A stretch of DNA of 64,000 nt from Nitrobacter sp. Nb-311A (GCF_000152905.1 NZ_AAMY01000010.1:51161-115160), one strand, 5' to 3'. Shown: positions 37,682 through 47,659, counted from the stretch's first letter. Made by a program: numbers and translations. The notes: generated from the sequence alone by a model not told the origin.

Positions 37682-38670
37682 AGACATTTGCGATAATCGT
37701 ATCGGCTGTCGCGGTGCTCGCTGTCGCGGGCGTCGGCTACCGAGAGATGCAACTGACAGAGCAAAGTTCTCCGGCATTGCATACAAGACACAATCAGACG
37801 GAGACGCGGGAATTCGAACGAGGATACGTCGAAGAGGATGAACATGGTGCCAAGCGTATCCTGATCAGCGATGTCAAACTCGCGGCCGCTGGGGCGGTCC
37901 TTGCCGAGGCCGGCGAGGCGACGCTCAGGGATACATTGTCTTTCAACGGCGTATTGAGGGCCAACCAGGAAACCGTTGTTCAGGTAACGCCGCGGTTTCC
38001 AGGCATCGTGCGATCGATCAGGAAACGGATCGGAGACGCCGTCGCAAGTAACGACCTGCTTGCGTCGATCGAAAGCAACCAGAGTCTTACTGTCTACGAC
38101 CTGAAGGCGCCGATCAGTGGCACCGTGATTGATCGTCAGATATCGCTCGGGGAGTATGCCTCGGAACAGAAGCCTGCTTTCGTCGTCGCCGACCTGTCAA
38201 CGATCTGGGTCGACCTTTCGATCTACCGCCAGGATCTGAAACGGGTCCGAACCGGAGACGAAGTGCTGATCGATGCTGATGACGGCGGAGCGGACATCAA
38301 GGGGTACATCTCTTATGTTGCGCCGGTTGGATCGATCGACACGCAGACCGCAATCGCCCGGATCGTTCTGGATAATACCGATGGACGCCTGCGTCCGGGA
38401 CTGTTCGCCACGGCCCGGCTTGTCCTGACAAAGCGCAGTGTGCCGGTCGCCGTTCGCGCCGGCGCGATTCAAACGCTCGAAAACAGGACAGTCGTCTTCG
38501 TTCGCGAGGACAAGGATAAGATCGAGGCTCGTCCGGTCGAGGTTGGAGAGTCCGATGCAAGGTTCGTGGAGATTCGAGCCGGCATGGCGGCGGGGGAAGC
38601 CTATGTGGCTGAAAACAGCTTCGTTGTGAAAGCCGAGATGGGAAAAGGCAAGAGCGATCATGAGCATTGA
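37678..38670 (+). CDS. czcB: CzcB-type periplasmic adaptor (membrane fusion protein)
   Basis: A 330-residue adaptor with an N-terminal membrane anchor (AIIVSAVAVLAVAGVGY), a barrel-sandwich hybrid domain (QVTPRFPGIVRSIRKRIGDAV and LKAPISGTVIDRQISLGEYA) and a beta-barrel/MP region. It ends KSDHEH, a short His/acidic tail that could contact metal. The usual central coiled-coil hairpin is very short here, as in many heavy-metal adaptors. It overlaps czcC by 4 and czcA by 11 bases. Confidence 0.9.
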   Translation: MKTFAIIVSAVAVLAVAGVGYREMQLTEQSSPALHTRHNQTETREFERGYVEEDEHGAKRILISDVKLAAAGAVLAEAGEATLRDTLSFNGVLRANQETVVQVTPRFPGIVRSIRKRIGDAVASNDLLASIESNQSLTVYDLKAPISGTVIDRQISLGEYASEQKPAFVVADLSTIWVDLSIYRQDLKRVRTGDEVLIDADDGGADIKGYISYVAPVGSIDTQTAIARIVLDNTDGRLRPGLFATARLVLTKRSVPVAVRAGAIQTLENRTVVFVREDKDKIEARPVEVGESDARFVEIRAGMAAGEAYVAENSFVVKAEMGKGKSDHEH

Positions 38671-41600
38671 CGCGGTCCTTACCTTTTCCATTCGCCAGCG
38701 CTGGCGGGTGATATTGTTCGCGCTTGCAATCGGCGTTTATGGGGCGTGGAATTTCACCAAGCTCCCGATCGATGCCGTGCCTGACATCACCAACGTACAG
38801 GTTCAGATAAATACCCGCGCTCTGGGTTACTCCCCGCTGGAAATCGAACAGCGGATTACGTTTCCTGTCGAGACCGCGATGGGTGGTCTTCCGAAACTCG
38901 AATACACGCGATCGAGTTCGCGTTACGGTCTAAGTCAGGTCACGGTGATTTTTCTCGACGGAACCGACATATACTTTGCGCGCCAGCTCGTTAATGAGCG
39001 CATTCAGCGGGTACGAGACCAGTTGCCGCCTGGCGTCGAGGTCGCGATGGGGCCGGTGTCGACGGGTCTCGGTGAGATCTTCATGTACACCGTGGGAGCC
39101 AAACAAGACGCGCGGACGCCAGGAGGCGACGAATTCACTCCCAGCGACCTGCGTACGATTCAGGACTGGATCATCAAGCCACAACTTCGTACCGTTCCGG
39201 GCGTTGTTGAGGTCAACACCATCGGCGGACACGAACGCCAGTTTCATGTATTGCCGGATCCTGGACGCCTGATAGCCTACAATCTCGGATTCCGAGATGT
39301 GATGACGGCGCTCGCCGCCAACAACGCCAACGTCGGCGCGGGCTATATTGAACGCAACGGCGAACAGTATCTCGTACGCGCGCCGGGGCAAGTCGCTAAC
39401 ATCGCCGAGATTCAGGATATCGTTATTGGATCGCGTGGCGGCATTCCCGTTCGTATCCGCGATGTTGCCGAAGTGAAGGAAGGTAAGGATCTACGGACAG
39501 GAGCCGCCACGCTTGACGGTAAGGAGACCGTGCTCGGAACAGCGATGCTACTGATCGGCGAGAATAGCCGCGCCGTTGCGAAGCAGGTCTCAACCAAGCT
39601 CCGTGAGATCGGTCGATCGCTTCCTGACGGCGTGGTCGCGCTCACTGTCTACGACCGGACGAATCTCGTCGATGCGACTATCAGAACCGTTCAGAGAAAC
39701 CTGATCGAGGGCGCACTGCTCGTCATCGCCGTGTTGTTTTTCATTCTTGGCGACATTCGCGCTGCTCTCGTGACGGGATGCGTGATTCCCTTGGCCATGC
39801 TTTTTACCATCACCGGTATGGTGGAGACGAAAGTCAGCGCAAATCTGATGAGCCTCGGCGCCATTGATTTTGGCATCATCGTCGACGGGGCCGTGATCAT
39901 TGTCGAGAATTGCCTTCGGCTTCTTGCAGAAGAACAGCGCAAGGCAGGCCGACTTCTTCGGCTCACAGAACGCCTCCGAACGGTCTTTAATGGTGCGCGG
40001 GAGGTAATCAAACCCAGCCTGTTCGGTACCATGATTATCGCCGTCGTGTACCTGCCTGTGCTGACGCTGACTGGCATCGAAGGAAAGATGTTCACGCCAA
40101 TGGCGTTGACGGTACTGATGGCGTTGCTAGGCGCCGCGACCTTTTCGGTGACGTTCGTTCCTGCCGCGGTTGCGATCGTCGTTACCGGCAAGGTTTCCGA
40201 ACAGGAGAGCATCTTCATGCGAGAGGCGAAGCGGCTCTATCTGCCGCTGCTCGATAGGGCAATCCGCTATCGGAATCTGATGGCGTCTGGTGCCGTGGTC
40301 ACTGTCCTTGCAAGCGGTCTCGCGGCGACCCGAATGGGTGTCGAGTTCATTCCGTCGCTCGATGAAGGAGACGTCGCAATCGCCGCGATCCGCATACCGG
40401 GGACAAGCCTGACCCAGTCGCTGGATCTCCAGACGGCGCTGGAGAGCAGGATCGGAAAGATTCCCGAGGTGAAGAATTTTTTCGCGCGTACCGGTACTGC
40501 GGAAGTTGCCACCGATGCGATGCCACCATCGATCTCGGATGGCTATGTCATGCTCAGGCCACGTCGGGAGTGGCCGGACCCTTCGAAACCGAAATCCAAA
40601 CTTGTGGAGGAGATTGAAAGCGCCGCGAACGAGATTCCTGGTAGCAACTACGAAATCTCACAGCCGATTCAGTTGCGGGTCAACGAACTGGTATCAGGTA
40701 TACGTAGCGACATCGGCATCAAGATCTTCGGTGACGATCTGGACATCCTCCAGGGCGCTGCGAAACAGGTACAGGCTGCGATCAAAGACATTCCCGGTGC
40801 GACCGACGTTAAAACCGAGCAGGTGTCCGGTCTTCCAATTCTTACGGTCAAGCTCGACCGCCAGGCGTTGTCGCGCCATGGCCTCAGCATCGCCGAGGTT
40901 CAGAACGTCGTGGAGATTGCCATCGGTGGCAAGAGTGCCGGGAAACTGTTCGAGGGTGACCGGCGGTTCGACATCGTGGTTCGCCTTCCTGAAAACCTTC
41001 GGGGAAGTTTGGAATCGATCCGTGCCATTTCCATTCCGCTGCCTCCCGCAGAGAATGAAGTAGCGGGAGCGACGAAAGCCTTATGGTCGACGTCATCTGT
41101 GCCGATGCGATATGTGCCTCTGTCGTCTGTGGCAACAGTCGATGTCGCGCCAGGTCCTAACCAGATAAGTCGCGAAAATGGCAAGCGTCGTATCGTTGTC
41201 ACCGCTAACGTTCGTGAACGGGACCTTGGGTCATTTGTGGCTGACGCGCAGCAAGCAGTCATGGAAAAGGTCAAACTGCCGCCGGGATATTGGATCGGTT
41301 GGGGAGGGCAGTTCGAGCAACTCGTTTCTGCTACCAAGCGATTGATGATTGTGGTGCCGCTGGCGCTGACGCTGGTGTTGCTGCTGTTGTTCATGAGCTT
41401 CGGATCGGTCGCCGATGCGCTGCTGGTATTCAGCGGCGTGCCCCTAGCCTTGACCGGGGGTGTTCTGGCGCTGCTGCTACGCGGTCTTCCGCTGTCGATT
41501 AGTGCTGGCGTCGGCTTTATTGCACTGTCTGGCGTTGCAGTTCTGAACGGCGTAGTCATCGTCGCGTTCATTGAACGACTACGGCGCGAGGGAAAGCCAG

Positions 41601-41842
41601 TGGTGGATGCCGTGTATCAGGGCGCGTCGACCCGGTTGCGGCCGGTTCTGATGACGGCGCTGGTCGCCTCCCTGGGGTTCGTCCCAATGGCGATTGCGAC
41701 CGGGGCGGGCGCGGAAGTACAGCGGCCATTGGCGACGGTCGTGATCGGCGGCATCATCTCGTCGACGATTCTGACGCTGCTGGTGTTGCCGGCGCTGTAT
41801 ATCCTGTTCCGGAAAGACTCCGAGCCAGCCGCCGACACATGA
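38660..41842 (+). CDS. czcA: CzcA-type heavy-metal RND efflux pump
   Basis: This 1060-residue inner-membrane proton antiporter has 12 transmembrane segments and two large periplasmic loops. The TM4 motif DFGIIVDGAVIIVENCLRLL contains the Asp/Asp/Glu set that defines heavy-metal (HME) RND pumps, and fits the Co/Zn/Cd class (DFG-IIVDGAV-VEN). The N-terminus FSIRQRWRVILFALAI and KLPIDAVPDITNVQVQ are typical of CzcA/CusA. A monovalent Cu/Ag pump would show a different TM4 motif. It ends the operon; a hairpin terminator lies at 41900. Confidence 0.95.
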   Translation: MSIDAVLTFSIRQRWRVILFALAIGVYGAWNFTKLPIDAVPDITNVQVQINTRALGYSPLEIEQRITFPVETAMGGLPKLEYTRSSSRYGLSQVTVIFLDGTDIYFARQLVNERIQRVRDQLPPGVEVAMGPVSTGLGEIFMYTVGAKQDARTPGGDEFTPSDLRTIQDWIIKPQLRTVPGVVEVNTIGGHERQFHVLPDPGRLIAYNLGFRDVMTALAANNANVGAGYIERNGEQYLVRAPGQVANIAEIQDIVIGSRGGIPVRIRDVAEVKEGKDLRTGAATLDGKETVLGTAMLLIGENSRAVAKQVSTKLREIGRSLPDGVVALTVYDRTNLVDATIRTVQRNLIEGALLVIAVLFFILGDIRAALVTGCVIPLAMLFTITGMVETKVSANLMSLGAIDFGIIVDGAVIIVENCLRLLAEEQRKAGRLLRLTERLRTVFNGAREVIKPSLFGTMIIAVVYLPVLTLTGIEGKMFTPMALTVLMALLGAATFSVTFVPAAVAIVVTGKVSEQESIFMREAKRLYLPLLDRAIRYRNLMASGAVVTVLASGLAATRMGVEFIPSLDEGDVAIAAIRIPGTSLTQSLDLQTALESRIGKIPEVKNFFARTGTAEVATDAMPPSISDGYVMLRPRREWPDPSKPKSKLVEEIESAANEIPGSNYEISQPIQLRVNELVSGIRSDIGIKIFGDDLDILQGAAKQVQAAIKDIPGATDVKTEQVSGLPILTVKLDRQALSRHGLSIAEVQNVVEIAIGGKSAGKLFEGDRRFDIVVRLPENLRGSLESIRAISIPLPPAENEVAGATKALWSTSSVPMRYVPLSSVATVDVAPGPNQISRENGKRRIVVTANVRERDLGSFVADAQQAVMEKVKLPPGYWIGWGGQFEQLVSATKRLMIVVPLALTLVLLLLFMSFGSVADALLVFSGVPLALTGGVLALLLRGLPLSISAGVGFIALSGVAVLNGVVIVAFIERLRREGKPVVDAVYQGASTRLRPVLMTALVASLGFVPMAIATGAGAEVQRPLATVVIGGIISSTILTLLVLPALYILFRKDSEPAADT

Positions 41843-41899
41843 TCCGCCGTACGTTAGCGGCTTGCCGTCAGGAAAGACGGCGCAGCTGTCAAAACAAAT

Positions 41900-41934
41900 C
41901 CGGCTCAAGGCTAACCCCGAGCCGGAAGAGTTTC
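41900..41934. terminator. Terminator-like hairpin between czcA and the convergent CxxC gene
   Basis: CCGGCTC (41900-41906) pairs with GAGCCGG (41919-41925), followed by AAGAGTTTCATT. The T-content is weak, so it may serve both convergent transcripts poorly. Confidence 0.5.
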
Positions 41935-41973
41935 ATTCGCTCACGGCGCAAAGAAAACCGAGAACGTGACTTA

Positions 41974-42315
41974 TCACGCGCCGTCAACCGCATCTACTGC
42001 GTCGAGAACTCTTGCAGAAAAGATAACCGCGGCCCCGGCGTTCATTGCAACAGCAACTCCGAGCGCCTCGGCGATCTCATCGCGCGTCGCGCCCTCTTTT
42101 ACCGCCTTTGCCGAGTGAAAGGCGATACAGCCGTCGCAGCGCGTCGTTACCGCGACAGCGAGCGAGATAAGCTCGCGTGTTTTCTCATCAAGATGTCCCG
42201 TCTTGGCGCCTGCGCCGCCGGCCATCCGATAGGCATCCACAGTATCAGGTGAAAGTTTGCGAAGTTCACCGATACGTGACGACAACTTGTTCCTGACATT
42301 AACCCAATCAAGCAT
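41974..42315 (-). CDS. Carboxymuconolactone-decarboxylase-family (AhpD-like) CxxC protein
   Basis: This 113-residue all-helical protein carries TTRCDGCIAFHSAKAVKEGA, the CxxC-xxxH redox motif of AhpD-like proteins, which act as thiol peroxidase partners or alkylhydroperoxidases. The substrate is unknown. ATG 42315 (MLDWVNVRNKL) is chosen over one 16 codons upstream, which would put the tetR-type operator inside the coding region. It is divergent from a TetR regulator that probably controls it. Confidence 0.88.
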   Translation of the reverse strand: MLDWVNVRNKLSSRIGELRKLSPDTVDAYRMAGGAGAKTGHLDEKTRELISLAVAVTTRCDGCIAFHSAKAVKEGATRDEIAEALGVAVAMNAGAAVIFSARVLDAVDAVDGA

Positions 42316-42345
42316 TACATAATCTCCAGTTCGATGCGTGCTTAG

Positions 42346-42359
42346 ACAGACAGGTCTGT
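42346..42359. promoter_or_regulatory. Candidate TetR-family operator
   Basis: ACAGAC-AG-GTCTGT is a 14-bp inverted repeat in the intergenic space between the divergent CxxC gene and tetR, 31 bases before the former's ATG. Its size and position fit autoregulating TetR-type repressors. Confidence 0.5.
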
Positions 42360-42518
42360 TCAAGCTAATGCATCAGTGGCCACTGTCAACAGCGTTTCTG
42401 CGCGCGTCCAGCGGCAACAAGGTTCTGCGCGTCTCGCATGACAGAAAGAAGAGTGTGGGCGGAACGCAGCAATGACTTGCAATATACGTGCTACCGTTGA
42501 ATCTGACGGGTACAAATC

Positions 42519-43199
42519 ATGGGCGCTTCTTTACGGAGCGAAAATAAGCGGATGGGAATAAGACATAATAAGAAAGCAGAACCCTTGCCCGGCGCGGTTC
42601 GCGGCAGATCGCTAATTGACAGATCAAAGCGTCGAACCCTTGGTGTTCGAGAGCGCGTTCTCGCAACGGCTGATGATCTTTTCTTTAGAGAAGGAATTCA
42701 CGAAACGGGGATCAATAAGCTCATTGATCAGGCTGGTGTTGCAAAAGCCTCATTCTATTCGGCCTTTCCGAGCAAAGACGATCTCGTGGAGGCCTGTCTC
42801 GAGTCGCGTCATAAGGCCTCTCTCGAACGGCTAAGGAAAATAGAAATCCGGACTGCCCCGTTAGAAACAAAAATCAGCGACGTATTTGATTTGCTGTTGG
42901 ACGTCGCGTCGAAATCGACCTTCCGGGGTTGCCTATTTGTCGTTGCCGCAATTGAGCAGCATGGTCGGAACTCCTCCGCGCCTCGCTGGGTTCGAATTCA
43001 CAAATTGGCGGTGCGCGATACGTTCGTACGGATGCTTACCGCTGCTGGAATCAAGCCAGCGAGGGAAATCGCTGAACAACTTTCCATCCTATATGATGGC
43101 AGTCTGGTCACTGCGGCGGTTAGGCCTAGGTCGGGTGCGATTCAACGTGCGCGCCTGATGGCGGTCTCGCTGATTCGTAACGCGCCTCGGACTCACTAA
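42519..43199 (+). CDS. TetR-family transcriptional regulator
   Basis: This 226-residue regulator has an N-terminal HTH (GVRERVLATADDLFFREGIHETGINKLIDQAGVAKASFYSAFPSKDDLVEA, recognised by GIHETGINKL and VAKASFYSAF) after a 40-residue basic arm. The C-terminal ligand domain resembles those of the AcrR type (FRGCLFVVAAIEQH). A second ATG at 42552 could be the true start; neither has a strong ribosome-binding site. Its last codons abut a decayed IS5-type transposase, so the C-terminus may have been altered. It probably represses the divergent CxxC gene. Confidence 0.88.
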   Translation: MGASLRSENKRMGIRHNKKAEPLPGAVRGRSLIDRSKRRTLGVRERVLATADDLFFREGIHETGINKLIDQAGVAKASFYSAFPSKDDLVEACLESRHKASLERLRKIEIRTAPLETKISDVFDLLLDVASKSTFRGCLFVVAAIEQHGRNSSAPRWVRIHKLAVRDTFVRMLTAAGIKPAREIAEQLSILYDGSLVTAAVRPRSGAIQRARLMAVSLIRNAPRTH

Positions 43200-43310
43200 G
43201 CGCAACCAGATGCGCAATTGAAGCGAGTTTGATGGCGTTGGGAAGTTGTCGTCACGTTTGTCCCAACGGATGGGGACCGCACGATTATGCTTGCTCTCAT
43301 TGAAATCGCC
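43197..43310 (-). pseudogene. Relic of an IS5-family transposase C-terminus
   Basis: Read on the minus strand, one frame gives FNESKHNRAVPIRWDKRDDNF, a second gives NAIKLASI and the first again gives RIWLR. Joined, these match the end of IS5/IS427-type transposases (FFNKIKxxRxxATRYDKxxxNF then IKLASIRIWLR). Two single-base shifts are needed, so this is a decayed fragment and not a gene. Confidence 0.7.
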
Positions 43311-43620
43311 GGCACTCGGCGGACAGCCGCGCGATCCTGAGCTGCGGGAAATGCGGCGGCTTCTCGGGGACGCGGAATGAGCGCGCCTACGTACGCGCGT
43401 ATGCGGTGGTACGTCATAGTTTCGGGCAGGGGTTCTATCACGCAGCAACGCAGACGCGGCTAGTGACAAGCCAAAGCCTCAGCAACAATCAAACGCGGCT
43501 CACAATCCGCTCCCTGTATAATTCGCATAAGGTATATTATGGAATATTTACGGGACGATATTTTGTTCTCATTCTTGCTAAAAACATCAGACACTTAGCT
43601 CCGGAAGATGCTCGCTCAGA
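43311..43620. other. Intergenic region, transposase relic side to ynfA
   Basis: There is no supported gene. The left part may contain further degraded insertion-sequence DNA. 43500-43600 is markedly AT-rich, unlike its surroundings. Confidence 0.4.
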
Positions 43621-43944
43621 TTATTGGCGCGGTCCAAGCAGTATTATGGCGGCTCCTATAAGGCAGACCATAGCGCCGATGAGATCCCACCTGTCTGGCC
43701 GAAGACCTTCCACAGACCAGAGCCAGCCAAGCGACGCGGCGATGTAAATGCCGCCATAAGCCGCGTATGTGCGCCCAGCGGCTTCGCTATCCACCAATGT
43801 CAGCAAATACGCGAACAGCGCCAAAGAGACCATTCCCGGCGCAATCCACCAAACCGACTTTCCAAGGCGCAACCAGGCCCAGAATGCGAAGCAACCGGCG
43901 ATTTCCGCAATGGCGGCGCCAACGTATGCAGCGGGTGTTATCAC
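43621..43944 (-). CDS. YnfA-family (UPF0060) small membrane protein
   Basis: A 107-residue protein with four transmembrane helices and the conserved features [37 protein letters not shown] and [16 protein letters not shown]. The family is related to small multidrug transporters; homologues have been linked to efflux, but the physiological substrate is unsettled. Start ATG 43944. It is separated by 60 bases from the upstream MBL hydrolase gene (same strand), so it could be the last cistron of that operon. Confidence 0.92.
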   Translation of the reverse strand: MITPAAYVGAAIAEIAGCFAFWAWLRLGKSVWWIAPGMVSLALFAYLLTLVDSEAAGRTYAAYGGIYIAASLGWLWSVEGLRPDRWDLIGAMVCLIGAAIILLGPRQ

Positions 43945-44004
43945 TTCGCTCCGTACCTCCGATCGGCGCGTCTTTCTGGAAAAGGCGATCTCAGCCCTGA
44001 TCCG

Positions 44005-44808
44005 TCAAGCCGGATCGATCGTCAGCCGCATCCCGTCGTAGGCCGGCATGACATTCTCTGGAAGCTCGTGCCGCAGGATCTCGTAATCCAGATCGGAATG
44101 CATATTCGTGATTACGGCGCGCGCTGGCTTGAAGCGATCGATCCACGACAACGCGTCAGCGACGCTGAAATGAGTGGGGTGTTGTTCATAGCGTAACCCG
44201 TCGATGATCCAGAGATCGAGGTTCTCCAGAGCAGGCCAGCTCTCCGGCGGTATGTCGCAGAGATCCGGCGTATAAGCAGCGTCGCCGATCCGATAGCCCA
44301 GCGCCGTAATTTGACCGTGCTGCACCAGAAAGGCCGACAACGTGAGCGCGCCGCCGCTGCCATCGATGGTTCGGCTTTCGCCGGCCTCGATCGAGCGTTG
44401 CTCGAGGATCGGCGGATAGTAGCTGCCTTCGGGCGTGACAAAGCAATACGAAAAGCGCTGCATGACATCCACGGCGGTGGACTTATTGAGATACACCGGA
44501 ATCCGCCGCCGCTGATGCAGTACCACGGAGCGAAGGTCATCGATCCCGTGAGTCTGATCGGCATGTTCGTGGCTTAAGAACACAGCATCGATATGATCGA
44601 CGTTGGCGTCGATTAACTGCTCGCGCAGGTCAGGCGAGGTGTCGATCACGACACGCGTCATGCCCTCCTTTGAGGCGCGTTCGGCCATAAGCGAGCAGCG
44701 GCGGCGGCGGTTCTTCGGATTCTTGGGATCGCAGGCGCCCCAACCCATTGCCGGACGTGGCACGCCAGCGGACGAGCCGCAGCCGAGAATGGTCAGCGTC
44801 AGCGTCAT
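44005..44808 (-). CDS. PhnP-like metallo-beta-lactamase-fold hydrolase
   Basis: This 267-residue MBL-fold enzyme has the glycine-rich start TLTILGCGSSAGVPRPAMGWG, the metal site LSHEHADQTHGIDDLR, and later His/Asp ligands in NMHSDLDYE. The CSLMAERA segment and overall layout match PhnP-type cyclic phosphodiesterases; without a C-P lyase operon nearby the substrate is open. ATG 44808 overlaps the tatD stop (ATGA). Conserved pairing with tatD and metG in this order is usual. Confidence 0.88.
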   Translation of the reverse strand: MTLTLTILGCGSSAGVPRPAMGWGACDPKNPKNRRRRCSLMAERASKEGMTRVVIDTSPDLREQLIDANVDHIDAVFLSHEHADQTHGIDDLRSVVLHQRRRIPVYLNKSTAVDVMQRFSYCFVTPEGSYYPPILEQRSIEAGESRTIDGSGGALTLSAFLVQHGQITALGYRIGDAAYTPDLCDIPPESWPALENLDLWIIDGLRYEQHPTHFSVADALSWIDRFKPARAVITNMHSDLDYEILRHELPENVMPAYDGMRLTIDPA

Positions 44809-45596
44809 GCGGTTGCGTCCGGGCGTGGCACCTTCGAGAATAGCCGAAAGAAGTTCTCGGTGGTTTGTCGCGAAACTTCGTCGAACGAAACGCCGCGTAC
44901 GTCCGCCAGCACCTTCGCGGTCTCCACGACATAGGAGGGTTCGTTGCGCTTGCCGCGAAACTTGCCGGGGGCAAGGTATGGCGCGTCGGTCTCGACCAGA
45001 ACGCGATCCTCCGGTAATTCCGTAGAGAGCGTACGCAACGCATCGGATTTCTTGAATGTCAAGATTCCGGTGAAGCCGATATACAATCCAAGCGCGACCG
45101 CCTTCAACGCAAGTTCGCGGCCACCTGTGTAGCAATGCAGCACCGCGCGGAACGCGCCCTTTGTCATTTCCTCTTCAAGAATGTGGCCGCAATCCTCGTC
45201 CGCCTCGCGGGTATGGATCACAAGCGGCAAACCGGTCTCTCGCGCGGCGGCGATATGAGCGCGAAACCCCCGTGCCTGAGCATCACGCGATCCATGTTCG
45301 TAAAAATAATCCAGCCCCGCCTCCCCCAGCGCGACGACTTTTGGATGCTGTGTGAGCGCGATGAGTTCGCCGACGGAAATGCCGTCTTCCTCGTCGGCAT
45401 GATGCGGATGGGTGCCGACTGAGCAATAGACAGTCGGAAAACGCTCCGCGATTGCGAGCAATTTCGCCTGCTCCCTGACCCGGGTCGAAATCGTCACCAT
45501 GCGCCCTACTCCCGCCGCTTCAGCGCGCGCGACCACGGCGTCGAGTTCATCGGAGAAATCGGGATAATCCAGATGGCAATGACTGTCGACAAGCAT
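44805..45596 (-). CDS. tatD: TatD-family metal-dependent hydrolase
   Basis: This 263-residue TIM-barrel hydrolase begins MLVDSHCHLDYPDF with the HxH metal pair. Further family motifs are VGTHPHHAD, GEAGLDYFYEH, LPLVIHTREADED and LVETDAPYLAP. Members act as 3'-5' exonucleases or DNases in quality control; the exact substrate is uncertain. It lies 14 bases after metG and overlaps the MBL gene by 4 bases. Confidence 0.94.
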   Translation of the reverse strand: MLVDSHCHLDYPDFSDELDAVVARAEAAGVGRMVTISTRVREQAKLLAIAERFPTVYCSVGTHPHHADEEDGISVGELIALTQHPKVVALGEAGLDYFYEHGSRDAQARGFRAHIAAARETGLPLVIHTREADEDCGHILEEEMTKGAFRAVLHCYTGGRELALKAVALGLYIGFTGILTFKKSDALRTLSTELPEDRVLVETDAPYLAPGKFRGKRNEPSYVVETAKVLADVRGVSFDEVSRQTTENFFRLFSKVPRPDATA

Positions 45597-45610
45597 CAGT
45601 GTTTAACAGT

Positions 45611-47659
45611 TCAGGCCGCAGTCGGTTCGACATAACGCGGGAATACCGGGACGGGCGGCGGCAGCATCGTGCCTGGCTTGATCCGGACATGACCGCCGAG
45701 CATCGCAAAATTCCGTTCGTCGGTGGGTATCCCCAGTATATCGAGCATCTTCGCGCAGGCTTCTGGCATCGCAGGCTGGGCCAGGATCGCGATCTGGCGC
45801 ACCACCTCAGCGGTAACATACAGCACCGTCCTCTGCCGCGCCGGATCGGTCTTGGCCAGAACCCAGGGCGCCTCGCCGGCGAAATAGCGGTTGGCTTCGG
45901 CAACGACGGCCCAGATTGCATTGAGCGCCTGATGGATCTGCTGCGTCTTCATCGCCTCGCGCGCGACCGCGATCATGCCGTCCGCCTGTGCAAGGATCGC
46001 CTTATCGGAATCGCTGAAATCGCCGGGCTCGGGCAGAACGCCGCCATGCTGCTTGGCGATCATCGACAGCGAGCGCTGCGCGAGGTTGCCGAAGTCGTTG
46101 GCGAGGTCGGCATTGATGCGCGCCACGATCGCCTCGTGATTGTAGCTGCCGTCATGTCCGAAGGGCACCTCCCGCAGGAAGAAGTAGCGCATTTGATCGA
46201 CGCCGTACTGCGCGGCAAGGCTGAAGGGATCGACGACATTGCCGACCGACTTCGACATCTTCTCACCACGGTTGAATAAGAAGCCGTGCGCATACACCCG
46301 CTTCGGCAACGCAATTCCCGCCGACATCAGGAAAGCCGGCCAGTAGACCGCATGAAAGCGGATGATGTCCTTGCCGATGATGTGGACGCCGGCCGGCCAG
46401 AAGCGCCAGTTGCTCTCGTCCTCGTTCGGAAAGCCAACGCCGGTGATATAGTTGGTCAGCGCATCGACCCAGACGTACATGACGTGCTCGGGATCGTCGG
46501 GAACCTTGATGCCCCAGTCGAAATTGGTGCGTGAGATCGACAGATCCTTCAGGCCGCCCTTCACGAAGCTGACAACTTCGTTGCGGCGGGAGTCCGGACC
46601 TATGAAGTCCGGCTCGCTTTCGTACAGGGCAAGAAGCCTGTCCTGATAGGATGCAAGCTTGAAAAAATAGCTCTTCTCTTCCACCCACTCGACTGGCGTC
46701 CCTTGCGGTCCGCGCCGCACATTGTCCTCGCCGACGATCGTCTCGTCCTCTGCGTAATAAGCTTCGTCGCGCACCGAGTACCAGCCGGAGTAGTTTGACA
46801 GGTAGATGTCGCCGTTCTCGGCCATGCGCTTCCAGATCTCCTGGACCGAGCGATGGTGTGCGGATTCCGAGGTGCGAATGAACCGATCAAACGAGATGTG
46901 CAGCGTCTCGTCGAGTTTCCGCAGCAACTCCGCGTTTCGCGTGGCGAGCTCAAGCGCGGATATGTTTTCCCGCTGCGCCGTCTGCACCATCTTCTGGCCG
47001 TGCTCGTCGGTGCCGGTCAGGAAGAACACATCCTTGCCGTCGAGCCTTTGAAAACGCGCGAGCGCGTCGGTGGCGATGGCCTCATATGCGTGGCCGATGT
47101 GCGGCGCGCCGTTCGGATAAACGATGGCCGTGGTGATGTAGAACGTATTGGTTCGGGATGAGGCCGGGCGCGGAGGGAGCGATGCTGCCGTCGTCGCATT
47201 GACCTTGGTGTCGGCCTTGGCCTCGACCTTGCGTGGGGCACGCGGCTTTGCCTTCTTTAACGGAGGCGTGGCGACGGATCGCTTCGGCGCAGCCTTTTTT
47301 TGTGTCACTTTCTTCGCCGCGGTTTTCTTTGGCGCGACCTTCTTAGCCGCTGTCTTCTTCGCCGCGACCTTCTTCGGGGTTCTCGTCGCCGGCTGCTTTT
47401 TAACCACTTTCTTTGCAGCTTTCCTGACCGTTCTCTTGGCCGTTTTCTTGACGGTCCTCTTCTTTGCCGCCTTTTTAGCCGTCTTCGGCGCGCGCGCTTT
47501 CGTCGTCGCCTTCGCGCGGGTCTTTTTGCGTTTGGTGGTCTTTCTGGCCGACGCCTTGCTGCGCGCCTTCGCTGGCGGGTTACGGCCGGTGGCGGCGGAA
47601 CGCGACTTGCGGGTTTTCACGCGAGGTTTTTTGGCCGGTTTCTTCTTAGCGGGAGCCAC
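45611..47659 (-). CDS. metG: Methionyl-tRNA synthetase with histone-H1-like Lys/Ala-rich N-terminal extension
   Basis: The catalytic part is an ordinary Met[24 protein letters not shown] (HIGH site PHIGH), [12 protein letters not shown], and KMSKS loop [15 protein letters not shown], with an anticodon-binding helical domain at the C-terminus. Ahead of it is an extension of about 168 residues made almost entirely of Lys, Ala, Arg, Pro and Thr, with repeated AAKK/KKTA units, like bacterial histone-H1 tails. Start: the frame opens earlier at a TTG, but GTG 47659 lies 7 bases after AAGGA and yields [11 protein letters not shown]; the GTG just before it is also possible. Expected roles of the tail are nucleic-acid binding or tRNA recruitment (inference). 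It lies between holB and tatD. Confidence 0.93.
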   Translation of the reverse strand: MAPAKKKPAKKPRVKTRKSRSAATGRNPPAKARSKASARKTTKRKKTRAKATTKARAPKTAKKAAKKRTVKKTAKRTVRKAAKKVVKKQPATRTPKKVAAKKTAAKKVAPKKTAAKKVTQKKAAPKRSVATPPLKKAKPRAPRKVEAKADTKVNATTAASLPPRPASSRTNTFYITTAIVYPNGAPHIGHAYEAIATDALARFQRLDGKDVFFLTGTDEHGQKMVQTAQRENISALELATRNAELLRKLDETLHISFDRFIRTSESAHHRSVQEIWKRMAENGDIYLSNYSGWYSVRDEAYYAEDETIVGEDNVRRGPQGTPVEWVEEKSYFFKLASYQDRLLALYESEPDFIGPDSRRNEVVSFVKGGLKDLSISRTNFDWGIKVPDDPEHVMYVWVDALTNYITGVGFPNEDESNWRFWPAGVHIIGKDIIRFHAVYWPAFLMSAGIALPKRVYAHGFLFNRGEKMSKSVGNVVDPFSLAAQYGVDQMRYFFLREVPFGHDGSYNHEAIVARINADLANDFGNLAQRSLSMIAKQHGGVLPEPGDFSDSDKAILAQADGMIAVAREAMKTQQIHQALNAIWAVVAEANRYFAGEAPWVLAKTDPARQRTVLYVTAEVVRQIAILAQPAMPEACAKMLDILGIPTDERNFAMLGGHVRIKPGTMLPPPVPVFPRYVEPTAA

